From: Microbacterium invictum
Lineage (GTDB): Bacteria; Actinomycetota; Actinomycetes; Actinomycetales; Microbacteriaceae
Assembly (NCBI RefSeq): GCF_034421375.1
Contig: NZ_CP139779.1
Location: forward strand, 1,984,001 to 2,048,000
DNA: 64,000 nucleotides
Reading direction: 5' to 3'
Shown here: one piece after another, positions 31,734-42,079 of the stretch
Position numbering within the stretch: the first letter of the stretch is position 1
How the letters are laid out: each line of letters starts with the position of its first letter
Program-made: the position numbers and the translations under genes
Notes under the pieces: model-generated
The model's database searches: none
What the model saw: the letters and a program-made list of their open reading frames with translations, nothing else
Told to the model about the DNA's origin: nothing

Positions 31734-32072
31734 GTGGCCACCGGAAGCAAGGATCGCGCGTCCCGCGCGGAACGCGAGCGGGCCCGCCTCTACCAGGCCC
31801 GCCAGAGCTTTCACGAGGGCCAGCAGCGCCGCCGCCGCCGCGACGATCTCATCGCTGGTGTCGCCGGCGGTCTGCTGATCGCCGGGATCGTCGCCGCCCA
31901 GACCGCCTACTTCACCGTCGGCCCGGGTGTGCCCGCGCCGGTCCCCTCCCCCAGTCAGACGTCGGTGCCGAGCCCGACTGACGAGCCGACGCCCTCTCCC
32001 GCACCCGACGAGACGACTCCGGCACCGAGCGGCGAGCCGACCGCTGAGCCCTCCGAGCCGGCGGAGCAGTAG
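31734..32072 (+). CDS. Small single-pass membrane protein with Pro/Ser/Thr-rich tail
   Basis: This 112-aa protein begins with a charged cytoplasmic segment (RAERERARLYQARQSF), has one membrane helix (~residues 40-58, LIAGVAGGLLIAGIVAAQTAYF) and ends with an extracellular Pro/Thr/Ser/Glu-rich tail. The start is GTG, a few bases after GAAGGAGG, with TAGGAT at 31691-31696 as a likely -10. It is divergent from rarA and upstream of the DUF349 gene. The function is unknown. Confidence 0.85.
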   Translation: MATGSKDRASRAERERARLYQARQSFHEGQQRRRRRDDLIAGVAGGLLIAGIVAAQTAYFTVGPGVPAPVPSPSQTSVPSPTDEPTPSPAPDETTPAPSGEPTAEPSEPAEQ

Positions 32073-32174
32073 GCGCACCGGGGCGCAATCCCCCCTCGCC
32101 CGGATGCGAGCCCGTACTAGGCTGGGGCGCGTCCATCCCCCACACCCGGCCTCGGCCGCGATGAGGTGCATCCC

Positions 32175-33443
32175 GTGACTGCCGCAGCAGACCCCACCAG
32201 CCCGGAAACCCCCACCGAAGACCAGCCCTGGGGCCGCGTCGACGACGACGGCACCGTCTCGGTGCGAGAGTCGGACGGATGGCGCGTCGTCGGCCAGTTC
32301 CCCGACGGCTCGCCGGATGAGGCCTTGGCGTACTTCGAGCGCAAGTTCACCGACCTGGCCTCCGAGGTGAGCCTCCTGGAGGTTCGTCACCGTCGGGGCG
32401 GAGCGTCCGCCGCGGACCTCCGCTCGACCGCGACCTCGCTGCAGGCGAAGATCGCCGGCGCGGCGGCCGTGGGTGATCTCGCCGCCCTCGAGGCCCGGGT
32501 CACCGCCCTCACCTCCTCCCTCGCCGAGGCGTCCGCGACCGAGGCCGCGGCCGCGCGGGAGGCCGTGGATGCTGCGGTGAAGGAGCGCACCGCGCTCGTC
32601 GAGCGCGCCGAGGAGCTCGCCGCGCGCGATCCGCGCACCGTGCAGTGGAAGCAGGTCTCGACCGAGCTGTCCGCCCTGTTCGATCAGTGGCAGTCGCAGC
32701 AGCAGAACGGTCCGCGGCTGCCGCGCTCCACCGCGCAGCAGCTCTGGAAGCGCTTCCGCGACGCCCGCGCCACGATCGACAAGCACCGCCGGGCGTTCTA
32801 CGCCGAACTCGACGAGGCGCACAAGTCCGTCCGAGACCGCAAGACCCGCCTGATCGAGCGCGCCGAAGCCCTCGCCACGCGCGGCGAGGACGGCATCGGC
32901 GCCTACCGTGACCTGCTCGACGAGTGGAAGTCGGCGGGCCGCGCCGGGAAGAAGGCGGATGACGCGCTGTGGGCGCGCTTCAAAGCCGCCGGTGACGCAC
33001 TGTACGCCGCGCGCGGCGAGCGGGAGGCCGCGGACGCCGAGGCGTCGAAGGAGAAGATCGAGGCGAAGAAGGCACTGTTGGCCGAGGCGCGTCCGATCCC
33101 GGATGAGAAGGACCTCGCCAAGGCCCGCTCGCTGCTGACCGGCATTCAGCGCAAGTGGGACGAGATCGGCCGCATCTTCCCGCGGGACGCAGAGCGGACG
33201 CTGGACGATGAGCTGCGCAAGATCGAGCAGTCCGTGCGCTCGCGCGAAGAGGTCGAGTGGAAGCGCAACGATCCCGAGACGCAGGCGCGGGCGAACGACA
33301 TGACCCGGCAGCTCACGGAGGCGATCGCCAAGCTCGAAGCCGAGGTGACGGCTGCTGAGGCGTCGGGCGATGCCCGCGCCGTGAAGAAGGCCAAGGAGGC
33401 CCTCGAGGCCCGACGGGCCTGGTTGCGCGCCCTCGGCGGCTGA
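32175..33443 (+). CDS. DUF349 coiled-coil protein
   Basis: This 422-aa protein is almost wholly helical and charged, with repeated DUF349 units (WKQVSTELSALFDQWQ, LWKRFRDARATIDKHRRAFYAELDE, YRDLLDEWKSAGRAGKKADDALWARFKAAGD). The family is widespread in actinobacteria and its role is unknown; some proteobacterial members affect chromosome or cell-surface phenotypes. GTG at 32175 is preceded by GATGAGG; GTG at 32166 is an alternative. TAGGCT at 32115-32120 is a plausible -10. Confidence 0.88.
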   Translation: MTAAADPTSPETPTEDQPWGRVDDDGTVSVRESDGWRVVGQFPDGSPDEALAYFERKFTDLASEVSLLEVRHRRGGASAADLRSTATSLQAKIAGAAAVGDLAALEARVTALTSSLAEASATEAAAAREAVDAAVKERTALVERAEELAARDPRTVQWKQVSTELSALFDQWQSQQQNGPRLPRSTAQQLWKRFRDARATIDKHRRAFYAELDEAHKSVRDRKTRLIERAEALATRGEDGIGAYRDLLDEWKSAGRAGKKADDALWARFKAAGDALYAARGEREAADAEASKEKIEAKKALLAEARPIPDEKDLAKARSLLTGIQRKWDEIGRIFPRDAERTLDDELRKIEQSVRSREEVEWKRNDPETQARANDMTRQLTEAIAKLEAEVTAAEASGDARAVKKAKEALEARRAWLRALGG

Positions 33444-33505
33444 GGCTCGACCGGGTTGTCCACAGGGCAGCCCACCGCAGGGGGATCCGCGGCAGACTCG
33501 CGACC

Positions 33506-34045
33506 ATGGCGACGTCGCGCTTCCTCTACCTCCCAGGAGACCGGTTGTCGACAGCCGAGCTGTCGGCGGCGCGGTTGGACGGCGACGTCGTCGAGGTGGG
33601 TGACGGGTACATGCCGGCCGATGCGGTGGAGACGGCGGCCCTGCGGGCGGGGTCGCTCGCCGGCATCCTCACCGATCTGTTCGCCGCCACCCACCTCAGT
33701 GCCGCGTGGATCCACGGCGCGATCGCGGAGCCGCCCGCGCGTCACTACGTGCAGCGGGCCGTCGCCCGGCGGGTGAGTGCGGTACACGACCGGCGGGTCG
33801 TCGTGCGTGACACCGCGCTCGCACGGAGCGACCTCGACCGTGTGGGCGGGGTCTGGGTGACCACGCCGGAGCGGACGCTGGCGGACCTCTGCCGGATGGA
33901 CGACGATCCGCATCGCCGCGCTGCCGGGGAGCTCTCGCGCCTGAGACCCGGGCTGGCGGCGAGGACCCACGCCCACCTCAGCGGTCGGGGGCGGGTGCCC
34001 CACAAGCGGCGCGCGCTGCGCCTGCTGGAAGACCTCGCCGTCTGA
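33506..34045 (+). CDS. AbiEi-like (type IV antitoxin-related) protein
   Basis: This 179-aa protein resembles the antitoxin-like AbiEi family: FLYLPGDRLSTAELSAARLDGDVVEVGDGYMPAD, then TDLFAATHLSAAWIHGA and VVRDTALARSDLDRVGGVWVTTPERTLADLCR. No AbiEii-type nucleotidyltransferase partner is adjacent; it is solitary and convergent with rel six bases away. A regulatory or defence role is inferred only from the family. Confidence 0.7.
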   Translation: MATSRFLYLPGDRLSTAELSAARLDGDVVEVGDGYMPADAVETAALRAGSLAGILTDLFAATHLSAAWIHGAIAEPPARHYVQRAVARRVSAVHDRRVVVRDTALARSDLDRVGGVWVTTPERTLADLCRMDDDPHRRAAGELSRLRPGLAARTHAHLSGRGRVPHKRRALRLLEDLAV

Positions 34046-34051
34046 CGCGGG

Positions 34052-36352
34052 TCAGGACGAGGTCACACGGTAGACGTCGTAGACCGCGTCGATCCGGCGG
34101 ACGGCGTTGAGGACGCGGTCCAGGTGCACGGTGTCGCCCATCTCGAACACGAAGCGACTGATGGCCAGCCGATCGTTGGAGGTCGACACGGTCGCCGACA
34201 GGATGTTGACGTGATGCTCGCTGAGCACGCGTGTGACATCGCTCAGAAGCCCCGAGCGATCGAGGGCCTCGACCTGGATCTGGACGAGGAACACGCTCTT
34301 GGTCGTCGGCGCCCACTCCACCTCGATGAGACGCTCGGGGTCCTCCTTCAGCGATCGCACGTTGGTGCAGTCCGAACGGTGGACCGACACACCGCTGCCG
34401 CGTGTCACGAATCCGACGATCTCATCCCCCGGCACGGGTGTGCAGCACTTGGCGAGCTTGACAAGGATGTCGGGGGCGCCGCGCACCAGCACACCGGACT
34501 CGCCGCCCCGGGGCGCCCGCGACCGCCCCACGGCGGGAAGGTCGATCGGTCCCGTGGAGGTGTCCTCGGCGGCGCTCACGAGCGCGGTGACCTTCTCGAT
34601 CACCGACTGCGTCGAGACGTGCCCCTCGCCGACCGCGGCGTAGAGGGCCGAGACGTCCTCGTAGCGCAGCTGACGGGCGACCTCGGTGAAGGAATCCTGG
34701 TTCATCAGGCGCTGGAGCGGCAGGTTCTGCCGGCGCATGGCGCGGGCGATGGCATCCTTCCCCTGCTCGACCGCCTCTTCGCGCCGCTCCTTCGTGAACC
34801 AGCCGCGGATCTTGTTGCGGGCGCGGGTGCTCTTGACGAATCCGAGCCAGTCCTGGCTCGGCCCCGCGTCGGGGTTCTTCGAGGTGAACACCTCGACCAC
34901 GTCGCCGCTGCTCAGCTCGGACTCCAGCGGCACGAGGCGGCCGTTGACCTTGGCCCCCATCGTGCGGTGGCCGATCTCGGTGTGGACGGCGTAGGCGAAG
35001 TCGACCGGCGTCGCGCCCGCGGGCAGTCCGATGACCCGGCCCTTGGGCGTGAAGACGTAGACCTCTTTGGCGCCGATCTCGAAGCGCAGCGAGTCGAGGA
35101 ACTCGCCCGGGTCGGCGGTCTCTGCCTGCCAGTCGGAGATGTGGGCGAGCCACGCCATGTCGGCGTCGACGGCCTTGGCGTCGGCCTTGCCGCCGTTCAT
35201 CCGCTCCTTGTACTTCCAGTGCGCCGCGACGCCGTACTCGGCCTGCTGGTGCATCTCGTTGGTGCGGATCTGGATCTCGACCGTACGGCCGGACGGCCCG
35301 ATCACGGTCGTGTGCAGCGACTGGTAGAGGTTGAACTTCGGGGTCGCGATGTAGTCCTTGAACCGGCCCGACAGCGGCGTCCAGCGCGCGTGGATCGCGC
35401 CGAGAACCGCATAGCAGTCGCGGACGCTCCCCACCAGGATGCGGATCCCGATGAGGTCGTAGATGTCGTCGAACTCGCGGCCGCGGACGATCATCTTCTG
35501 GTACACCGAGTACAGCTGCTTCGGCCGCCCCATCACCCGACCGCGCACCCGCAGGTCCCGGAGGTCGCCCTCCACGGCTTCGATGACGCTCTGCACGTAC
35601 TGCTCGCGCTGCGGGGTGCGCTGCTTGACGAGGCTGTCGATCTCGGCGTAGAGCTTCGGGTGGAGCACAGCGAAGGAGAGGTCTTCCAGCTCGGACTTGA
35701 TCGTCTGGATACCCAGGCGGTGCGCCAGCGGGGCGTAGATCTCGAGGGTCTCGGTGGCCTTCTTCTTGGCCTTCTCGGGCGGGACGAATCCCCAGGTGCG
35801 GGCATTGTGGAGGCGATCCGCGAGCTTGATGATGAGGACCCGGATGTCGCGCGACATCGCCACGATCATCTTCCGGACGGTCTCGGCCTGCGCACTCTCG
35901 CCGTATTTGACCTTATCGAGCTTGGTGACGCCGTCGACGAGCATGGCGACCTCGTCGCCGAACTCCGCCGAGAGGGTGTCGAGCGGGTACCCGGTGTCTT
36001 CGACGGTGTCGTGAAGGAGGGCCGCGGCGATCGCCCGCGGTCCGAGGCCGAGGTCGGCGAGGATCTGCGCCACCGCGAGCGGGTGGGTGATGTAGGGCTC
36101 GCCACTCTGCCGGGTCTGGCCCGCGTGCGCCTGGTCGGCGACGGTGTAGGCGCGCTCGATGATCGTCAGGTCGCCCTTGGGGTGGTGGGTGCGCACGGTG
36201 CGCAGCAGCCGCTCGACATCGTCGCGACGGGCCGACCGCGAGAAGATGCGGGGCACGAGCCTCCGCAGCGACGAGGTCGTCGTCTGCGAAGAGGACGCCT
36301 GCGGGGCCGGAGGTGCCGGGGGTGCCGGGGCGGACGGGACGGTCTCAGTCAC
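34052..36352 (-). CDS. rel: Bifunctional (p)ppGpp synthetase/hydrolase Rel
   Basis: This 766-aa long RSH enzyme has a hydrolase HD domain with [16 protein letters not shown] and an intact [11 protein letters not shown] near residue 113, the synthetase domain (RIKIADRLHN-like [43 protein letters not shown] near 355), a TGS domain ([30 protein letters not shown]) and a C-terminal ACT domain. Both catalytic halves look active. The start is GTG after GGAGGGG. The N-terminus is Ala/Pro-rich. It lies downstream of secF, as in relatives. Confidence 0.97.
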   Translation of the reverse strand: MTETVPSAPAPPAPPAPQASSSQTTTSSLRRLVPRIFSRSARRDDVERLLRTVRTHHPKGDLTIIERAYTVADQAHAGQTRQSGEPYITHPLAVAQILADLGLGPRAIAAALLHDTVEDTGYPLDTLSAEFGDEVAMLVDGVTKLDKVKYGESAQAETVRKMIVAMSRDIRVLIIKLADRLHNARTWGFVPPEKAKKKATETLEIYAPLAHRLGIQTIKSELEDLSFAVLHPKLYAEIDSLVKQRTPQREQYVQSVIEAVEGDLRDLRVRGRVMGRPKQLYSVYQKMIVRGREFDDIYDLIGIRILVGSVRDCYAVLGAIHARWTPLSGRFKDYIATPKFNLYQSLHTTVIGPSGRTVEIQIRTNEMHQQAEYGVAAHWKYKERMNGGKADAKAVDADMAWLAHISDWQAETADPGEFLDSLRFEIGAKEVYVFTPKGRVIGLPAGATPVDFAYAVHTEIGHRTMGAKVNGRLVPLESELSSGDVVEVFTSKNPDAGPSQDWLGFVKSTRARNKIRGWFTKERREEAVEQGKDAIARAMRRQNLPLQRLMNQDSFTEVARQLRYEDVSALYAAVGEGHVSTQSVIEKVTALVSAAEDTSTGPIDLPAVGRSRAPRGGESGVLVRGAPDILVKLAKCCTPVPGDEIVGFVTRGSGVSVHRSDCTNVRSLKEDPERLIEVEWAPTTKSVFLVQIQVEALDRSGLLSDVTRVLSEHHVNILSATVSTSNDRLAISRFVFEMGDTVHLDRVLNAVRRIDAVYDVYRVTSS

Positions 36353-36447
36353 GCGACCCCTCCCTCCGCTGGAGATCTCATCCTACGCCGCGGGCGGGGC
36401 CCCTTCGCGCGAGCGCCCACCCGGGCACCCCGACCGCGGACCGCCGC

Positions 36448-37437
36448 TCAGACGGGAGTGCCCGCGAGCTCGCGCGCCGCCTGGACGCGCTCGTCGCGTG
36501 CGCGCACGGCGGGCTCCTTCTCGCGGAAGAGTGCGTAGAGCGGGGCGGCGACGAAGATCGTCGAGTACGCCGCCACGATCGTGCCGACGAAGATCGACAG
36601 CGAGATGTCGGTCAGCGTCCGTGCGCCGAGCCACAGCGCGCCGATGAAGAGGATCGCCCCGGTGGGGAGCGCAGCGACGACGGTGGTGTTGATCGAGCGC
36701 ACCAGCGTCTGGTTCACCGCCAAATTGACCGATTCGCCGAAGGTGCGACCCGAGACCTCGCCGTCCTCGCTGGTGTTCTCCCTGATCTTGTCGAAGACCA
36801 CCGTAGTGTCGTACAGCGCATAGGACAGGATCGTGAGGAAGCCGATGACCGCGGCCGGCGAGATCTCAAACCCGAACAGGGCGTAGACCCCGACGGTGAT
36901 GATCAGCACGTCGACCAGGCCGATGATGGCGGCCGTGGACATCTTCCACGTGCGGAAGTAGATCGCGAGGATCAGGAAGGTCAGCGCGAGGAAGATCGCC
37001 AGGCCCCACAGGGACTGCCTCGTGACATCCGCGCCCCAGCTGGGACCGATGAAGGAGTAGCTGACGTCGGCGGCCGGCACCTGGTACTCCTCGGCCAGCG
37101 CGGCGGAGATCGCCAGGCTCTCGTCATCGGAGACCTGATCGGTCTGCACGCGGATGGCGTCGGTGCCGACGGTCACCACTCGGGTGGCCGCGTCCGGCAC
37201 GACGGACTGCACCGCGTCGGTGGCCAGACCCTGATCGGTCGTGGAGACTCCGGAGACGGTGAACTGCGAGCCGCCGGTGAACTCGATGGAGAGTTGGATC
37301 GGACGGAAAAGCGGAACCAGGGCCGAGCCGATGACGAGGATCGCCGCGATGATGAACCACAGGCGCCGCCGTCCGACGAACGGGAAGCTGGTCTTGCCGG
37401 TGTAGAGATCGTTGCCGAGCTGGCTCATGGACCGCAT
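36448..37437 (-). CDS. secF: Protein translocase subunit SecF
   Basis: This 329-aa RND-type membrane protein supports Sec export. It has six predicted helices, the first at RLWFIIAAILVIGSALVPLF, and the periplasmic SIEFTGGSQFTV motif near residue 52; ALYDTTVVFDKIREN near 215 and LVRSINTTVVAALPTGAIL near 243 are SecF signatures. The ATG overlaps the secD stop. Confidence 0.97.
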   Translation of the reverse strand: MRSMSQLGNDLYTGKTSFPFVGRRRLWFIIAAILVIGSALVPLFRPIQLSIEFTGGSQFTVSGVSTTDQGLATDAVQSVVPDAATRVVTVGTDAIRVQTDQVSDDESLAISAALAEEYQVPAADVSYSFIGPSWGADVTRQSLWGLAIFLALTFLILAIYFRTWKMSTAAIIGLVDVLIITVGVYALFGFEISPAAVIGFLTILSYALYDTTVVFDKIRENTSEDGEVSGRTFGESVNLAVNQTLVRSINTTVVAALPTGAILFIGALWLGARTLTDISLSIFVGTIVAAYSTIFVAAPLYALFREKEPAVRARDERVQAARELAGTPV

Positions 37438-39167
37438 CAGTGGTCTCCGTCCTTGACCTTCGTTGCGGATCTGCCCGATTCCGAAGCGGCGAGCTCCGCC
37501 TGCTTGCGCTCGGCGATCGTCTGGCGGCGCTCGGCTTCGCCGCGCGCCTTGGCCGCCCGCCGGGCCGCCGGGGTCTTGCCCGCCGACACGGGCGCGCGGA
37601 ACTGCGCGCGTCCGCGATAGACGGCCCCGAGGGCTTCCGGATCCAGACCCGACAGCGGATGCCCGGAACCGAAGAACCGGGTCCGTGCCAGCAGCTGGAG
37701 CACCGGGTGGGTGAAGAGGATGAAGATGAGCACGTCGATCACCGTGGTGAGCCCCAGCGTGAAGGCGAACCCCTTCACGGTGGCATCGGCGAGGATGTAG
37801 AGCACGACCGCCGCGAGGACGTTGATCGACTTGGAGATGTAGATCGTCCGCCGTGCCCGGGCCCAGCCGTCCTCGACCGCACCCGTGATCGACTTGCCGT
37901 CGCGGAGCTCATCTCGTATTCGTTCGAAGTAGACGATGAAGCTGTCGGCGGTGAATCCGATCGAGACGATCACACCGGCGACGCCCGCCAGCGACAGGCG
38001 GTATCCGATGCGCCACGCCAGGATGCACAGCGTGATGTAGGTCAACACGCCCATCACGATGAGCGACGCGATGATGACGAAGCCCAGCGCGCGATAGACC
38101 GCCAGGGAGTAGAGGGCGACGAGGATCAGGCCGATGAGCCCGGCGATGAGACCGATCTGCAGCTGCTGGGATCCGAGCGTGGCGGAGATGGTGTCGGAGC
38201 TGACGACCTCGAAGCTCAGTGGGAGTGCACCGTAGCGCAGCTGATCGGCGAGGACCTGCGCCGTCTCCTGCGTGAAGCTGCCGGTGATGCTCGGCCGGCC
38301 GTCGAGGATGACGCCGTTCATCTGCGGAGCGGAGAGAACAGACCCGTCGAGGACGAAGGCGAACTGATCCTGCGGGGGCGTCGCGCCGAACAGTCGCTGG
38401 CTGATCTCGCCGAAGATCTGCGTCCCCTCCCCGTCGAAGACGAGGTTGACCGCCCAGCGGCCGTCGGTCTGCTGGAGTCCGAAGGTCGCGTCGTCGATGG
38501 CCGAGCCGTCGAGCTCGACCGGTCCGAGGAGGTACTTCACCGTGCCCGTGGGATCGCACGTGATCAGCGGCTGGTCCGCCGGCGCGTTCGCGGGATCGTT
38601 CTGCGGGTCGGAGCAGTTGTAGGCGTTGTACTGCGCCTGCAGCGCCGGGGTGATCCAGGCGAGGTCGCTGCCATCGGACGGCGAGGGGGACGGCGTGGAC
38701 GGCAGCGACGGGTCCGGGGTCGGATAGGGGGTCTCGACGCCGTCCTGCCCGATGAAGGTGCCGGTCGTCTCCTGGCTGGTCGCGAGCACCGCACGCAGCT
38801 GCAGCTGCGCCGACTGCTCGATGCGCTGACGGGTCTCCTCGTCGGCCTCGCCGGGGATCTGCACGACGATCTGGTTGCCGGCCTGGGTGGCGACATCCGC
38901 CTCACCGACGCCGGAGGCGTCCACGCGCTGGCGGATGATGGTGACCGCCTGCTCCAGCTGCTCCGTCGTCGGGGGTTCCGCGTCCTCGGTCTGCGCCTGG
39001 AGGACGATCTGGGTGCCGCCCTGCAGGTCGAGCGCGAGCTCGGGTACCCAGGAGCTCTGGCCGAAGGCGTAGACACCGAGCGCGTTGATGCCGAACAGGG
39101 CTGCCGTGATCGCCAGCAGGCCGATCAGAGCCCGCCAGGCGCGGCGGACGGGGGTGGATGTGGCCAC
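37437..39167 (-). CDS. secD: Protein translocase subunit SecD
   Basis: This 576-aa protein has an N-terminal helix, the LALDLQGGTQIVLQA motif near residue 44, a large extracytoplasmic domain with a Pro/Ser-rich insert (around TPSPSPSDGS), and the C-terminal six-helix RND part (SIGFTADSFIVYFERIRDELRDGKSI). It ends with a long basic cytoplasmic tail (KTPAARRAAKARGEAERRQ). The start is GTG. With SecF and YajC it forms the accessory Sec complex. Confidence 0.96.
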   Translation of the reverse strand: MATSTPVRRAWRALIGLLAITAALFGINALGVYAFGQSSWVPELALDLQGGTQIVLQAQTEDAEPPTTEQLEQAVTIIRQRVDASGVGEADVATQAGNQIVVQIPGEADEETRQRIEQSAQLQLRAVLATSQETTGTFIGQDGVETPYPTPDPSLPSTPSPSPSDGSDLAWITPALQAQYNAYNCSDPQNDPANAPADQPLITCDPTGTVKYLLGPVELDGSAIDDATFGLQQTDGRWAVNLVFDGEGTQIFGEISQRLFGATPPQDQFAFVLDGSVLSAPQMNGVILDGRPSITGSFTQETAQVLADQLRYGALPLSFEVVSSDTISATLGSQQLQIGLIAGLIGLILVALYSLAVYRALGFVIIASLIVMGVLTYITLCILAWRIGYRLSLAGVAGVIVSIGFTADSFIVYFERIRDELRDGKSITGAVEDGWARARRTIYISKSINVLAAVVLYILADATVKGFAFTLGLTTVIDVLIFILFTHPVLQLLARTRFFGSGHPLSGLDPEALGAVYRGRAQFRAPVSAGKTPAARRAAKARGEAERRQTIAERKQAELAASESGRSATKVKDGDH

Positions 39168-39203
39168 GAGGGGTCAGCTTTCTTCGAGCCGTCGGATGAC
39201 GGG

Positions 39204-39665
39204 TCAGGCGTCGGGCTTGGTGCGCTTGTCCGTGTCGGAGTCGTCGATGGTCTCGGCGGACGCGGCGGCACGTCGGTCGTCGCTGATCGAGGAGATGTCA
39301 CCGGTGGCCACGCCCTCGAGGTACTCCTCCTTGCTCACCTCGGCCTCGATGAACTCCTCCTCCGACAGCACGTCGGTGGGGTTGACGACCCGGAGGATCG
39401 CCTGGCTGTGAACCTTGATGTTCACTCCGGGCGAGACCTCCACGATGGCCGGCTGGTCGAGGTTGTCGGGGTCGTAGGAGATGATCGTGCCGTACAGCCC
39501 GCCCTGCAGGAGCACCTCGGCGCCGGGAACGGTCTGGCGCGCGCGCTCCTCCTGCTCGGCCTTCTGCTTCTGCAGGCGACGGCGCGAGCTCCAGAACATG
39601 AAGACCAACAGCGCGGCCAGCAGGAGGATCAGGCCGTAATTGGCGAAGAAGGTCGCGAAGTCCAT
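39204..39665 (-). CDS. yajC: Preprotein translocase subunit YajC
   Basis: This 153-aa protein has a single N-terminal helix (LILLLAALLVFMFWSSRRR), then the YajC core (VPGAEVLLQGGLYGTIISYD, QAILRVV near 90) and an acidic C-terminal tail. It is located between ruvB and secD, the common actinobacterial order ruvCAB-yajC-secDF. Confidence 0.93.
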   Translation of the reverse strand: MDFATFFANYGLILLLAALLVFMFWSSRRRLQKQKAEQEERARQTVPGAEVLLQGGLYGTIISYDPDNLDQPAIVEVSPGVNIKVHSQAILRVVNPTDVLSEEEFIEAEVSKEEYLEGVATGDISSISDDRRAAASAETIDDSDTDKRTKPDA

Positions 39666-39749
39666 GAGGTGAGAAGCACCTTTCGGTTTCGGCGCGCCTG
39701 GGGCGGCGCTGCCGTGCAGGGAGGAAGGGCGGCGAGAAGCCTTGAGCGA

Positions 39750-40778
39750 TTATAGGTCATCGAATCTGAGGGTCCCCTCGCGATGCGGGGCTCCCAGGTG
39801 CGCGTAGGCGTCGGGCGTCGCCACCCGACCGCGGGGTGTGCGACCCATGAATCCGATGCGCACGAGGTACGGCTCGACGACGGATTCGATCGTGTCGGGC
39901 TCTTCGCCGACGGCCACCGCGAGCGTCCCGAGGCCGACGGGGCCGCCGTGGAATCGGCGGATGAGCGCATCGAGTACCGCGCGATCCAGGCGATCCAGGC
40001 CGATCCGATCGACGTCGTAGAGCTCGAGGGCCGCGTCGACCGCGGCGGCGTCGGCGGCTCCTCCGCCCCGGTGGACGATGAGGTAGTCGCGCACCCGGCG
40101 AAGCAGCCGGTTGGCGATCCGGGGGGTGCCGCGGGAGCGGCGCGCGATCTCGGACCGCGACGCCGCCGGGATCTCCACGTTGAGCTTCTCGGCGGAGCGC
40201 CGGATGACCTGCTCGAGCTCCTCCGGTTCGTAGAACTCCAGGTGGGCGGTGAAGCCGAAACGGTCGCGGAGGGGGTTGGGCAGCATCCCCGAGCGCGTCG
40301 TCGCGCCGACGAGGGTGAAGGGGGCGAGATCCAGCGGGATGCTGGTGGCCCCCGCGCCCTTTCCGACCATGATGTCGATGCGGAAGTCCTCCATGGCGAG
40401 ATAGAGCATCTCCTCCGCGGAGCGGGCCATCCGATGGATCTCGTCGATGAAGAGCACCTCGCCGGGGACCAGGCTCGACAGCAGCGCGGCGAGGTCGCCG
40501 GCGTGCTGGATCGCAGGGCCACTGGACATCCGCAGCATCCGCTCGCTCTCATACGCGACGATCATCGCCAGCGTCGTCTTGCCGAGTCCCGGCGGGCCCG
40601 AGAGCAGGATGTGGTCGGCCGGCCGCTGCTGGATGCGCGCCGCTTGCAGGAGCAATTGGAGCTGGCCGCGTACCTTCTGCTGCCCGACGAAATCGGCGAG
40701 CGAGGTGGGCCGTAGCGCCCCCTCGATGGCGAGCTCTGTCTCGTCGGCGGGCTCGGCAGGATCCAGGACCTCACCCAC
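39750..40778 (-). CDS. ruvB: Holliday junction branch-migration motor RuvB
   Basis: This 342-aa AAA+ ATPase has Walker [12 protein letters not shown] near residue 60, Walker [10 protein letters not shown] near 107, GATTRSGML near 155 and the winged-helix C-terminus with [14 protein letters not shown] near 310. GTG at 40778 overlaps the ruvA stop, the normal coupling. A longer open frame extends into ruvA and is rejected. Confidence 0.97.
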   Translation of the reverse strand: MGEVLDPAEPADETELAIEGALRPTSLADFVGQQKVRGQLQLLLQAARIQQRPADHILLSGPPGLGKTTLAMIVAYESERMLRMSSGPAIQHAGDLAALLSSLVPGEVLFIDEIHRMARSAEEMLYLAMEDFRIDIMVGKGAGATSIPLDLAPFTLVGATTRSGMLPNPLRDRFGFTAHLEFYEPEELEQVIRRSAEKLNVEIPAASRSEIARRSRGTPRIANRLLRRVRDYLIVHRGGGAADAAAVDAALELYDVDRIGLDRLDRAVLDALIRRFHGGPVGLGTLAVAVGEEPDTIESVVEPYLVRIGFMGRTPRGRVATPDAYAHLGAPHREGTLRFDDL

Positions 40779-41391
40779 GGAGGGTCTCCCGGGCGGGGCC
40801 GAGCTCGGCGAGGGTGCGGCGCAGGAGCGCGCCCACGGAGGAGCGGTCGGCGTCGGTCGCGCTCTCGGACACCGAAGCCACCGCTTCGGCCGCCGTCCGC
40901 TCGGACCAGCCGAGGCCGACCAGCGCCTGGACGACCTGAGCGCCGAGGTCCGGAGCGGGTGCCGTCGCGGTCGCCGCGCCCGCGGGGCGGGCGGGGGCGA
41001 GCTTGCCGGCGAGCTGCACGACGATGAGCTTGGCGGTCTTGGGCCCAATGCCCGAGACGCGTCGGAACGGCGCGTCGTCGTCGGCAGCCACGGCATCGGC
41101 GATCTGCGGCACCGTGAGGGTGGCCAGCACCCCCAGGGCAGATTTCGGACCGACCCCGGTGACGCCCAGCAGCACTGAGAACACCGCGAGCTCCTCTCGG
41201 GTCGAGAAGCCGAACAGCGACAGTGCGTCTTCGCGGACGATGAGAGCGGTGTGCAGGAGCACACGCTCCCCCACCGGGGCGCTGCGCGAGACCTGCGGCG
41301 TCACGGCGACGGAGAACCCGACGCCGCCGACCTCGACGATCATGCTGTCCGCCTCGACGTGCAGCACGGTGCCGTGGAGGGAGGAGATCAT
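40771..41391 (-). CDS. ruvA: Holliday junction-binding protein RuvA
   Basis: This 206-aa protein has the N-terminal OB fold ([26 protein letters not shown]), the HhH motifs ([19 protein letters not shown] and [16 protein letters not shown]) and a C-terminal domain contacting RuvB after an Ala/Pro linker. The ATG is six bases from a TAGGCT -10 and downstream of a LexA-like box, so ruvAB probably has its own SOS promoter as well as read-through from ruvC. Confidence 0.96.
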   Translation of the reverse strand: MISSLHGTVLHVEADSMIVEVGGVGFSVAVTPQVSRSAPVGERVLLHTALIVREDALSLFGFSTREELAVFSVLLGVTGVGPKSALGVLATLTVPQIADAVAADDDAPFRRVSGIGPKTAKLIVVQLAGKLAPARPAGAATATAPAPDLGAQVVQALVGLGWSERTAAEAVASVSESATDADRSSVGALLRRTLAELGPARETLRG

Positions 41392-41397
41392 GCGGAC

Positions 41398-41428
41398 AGC
41401 CTAGACGACACTTCGGACATATGTTCTA
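41398..41428 (-). promoter_or_regulatory. LexA-type SOS box and leaderless promoter of ruvAB
   Basis: TCGGACATATGTTCTA at 41413-41428 matches the actinobacterial LexA palindrome TCGAAC-N4-GTTCGA at 14 of 16 positions. On the minus strand a TAGGCT -10 (41398-41403) lies six bases before the ruvA ATG, so the box would cover the -35 region. DNA-damage induction of ruvAB is inferred. Confidence 0.7.
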
Positions 41429-41448
41429 GCGACACCCCGGCGGTGCCC

Positions 41449-42027
41449 TCAGCGACGAGCGAGCCGCTCGGCGTCGGCCCATCGCTGCTGAGCCGGGGTG
41501 AGCGCACCCGCGGCCGGGCCGGCGGCGGAGGAACCGCGCCGCCACGCATGGCACAGCGCGAGCGCGAGCGCATCCGCGGCGTCGGCAGGCTGGGGCAGGG
41601 CGTCCAGGCGCAGCACGCGCGCGACCATCGTCTGCACCTGGCGCTTGTCGGCCGCTCCGTACCCGGTGACGGCCGCCTTCACCTCGGTCGGCGTGTGCGT
41701 GGCGGCAGGGATGCCCGCCTCTCCCGCGACGAGGAGGGCGATGCCGCTGGCCTGCGCCGTGCCCATGACGGTCTGGCGGTTGTGCTGCGCGAACACCCGC
41801 TCGACGGCCACGGCGGCGGGATCGTGAGCTCTGACGACGTCGCGCAGGCCCGCCGCGAGGGCGGCGAGCCGAAACTCGATGGGGGCGTCCGCCTCCGTAC
41901 GGATGACGCCGACGTAGACCAGACGCGCGCTGCGGTCGGCGGCGACGTCGACGACGCCGACCCCGCACCGGGTCAGCCCGGGGTCGACACCCAGCACCCG
42001 GAGGGAGGGAACGCGCGAGGAGGCCAC
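41449..42027 (-). CDS. ruvC: Crossover junction endodeoxyribonuclease RuvC
   Basis: This 192-aa RNase H-fold resolvase has LGVDPGLTRCGVGVVD near residue 12 (catalytic Asp), AVERVFAQHNRQTVMGTAQASG near 72 (Glu) and the C-terminal DAADALALALCHAW near 145 (Asp pair). The start is GTG, six bases after TACCGT (42034-42039), with no Shine-Dalgarno, so it is likely leaderless. It is followed by ruvA-ruvB. Confidence 0.96.
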   Translation of the reverse strand: MASSRVPSLRVLGVDPGLTRCGVGVVDVAADRSARLVYVGVIRTEADAPIEFRLAALAAGLRDVVRAHDPAAVAVERVFAQHNRQTVMGTAQASGIALLVAGEAGIPAATHTPTEVKAAVTGYGAADKRQVQTMVARVLRLDALPQPADAADALALALCHAWRRGSSAAGPAAGALTPAQQRWADAERLARR

Positions 42028-42033
42028 CCCGCA

Positions 42034-42039
42034 ACGGTA
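42034..42039 (-). promoter_or_regulatory. -10 box of leaderless ruvC promoter
   Basis: TACCGT on the minus strand ends six bases before the ruvC GTG. No ribosome site is present. Confidence 0.45.
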
Positions 42040-42079
42040 GGTGTCACACGGGCCGTCGGGGGTGAGGCGCGCCCCGGCC

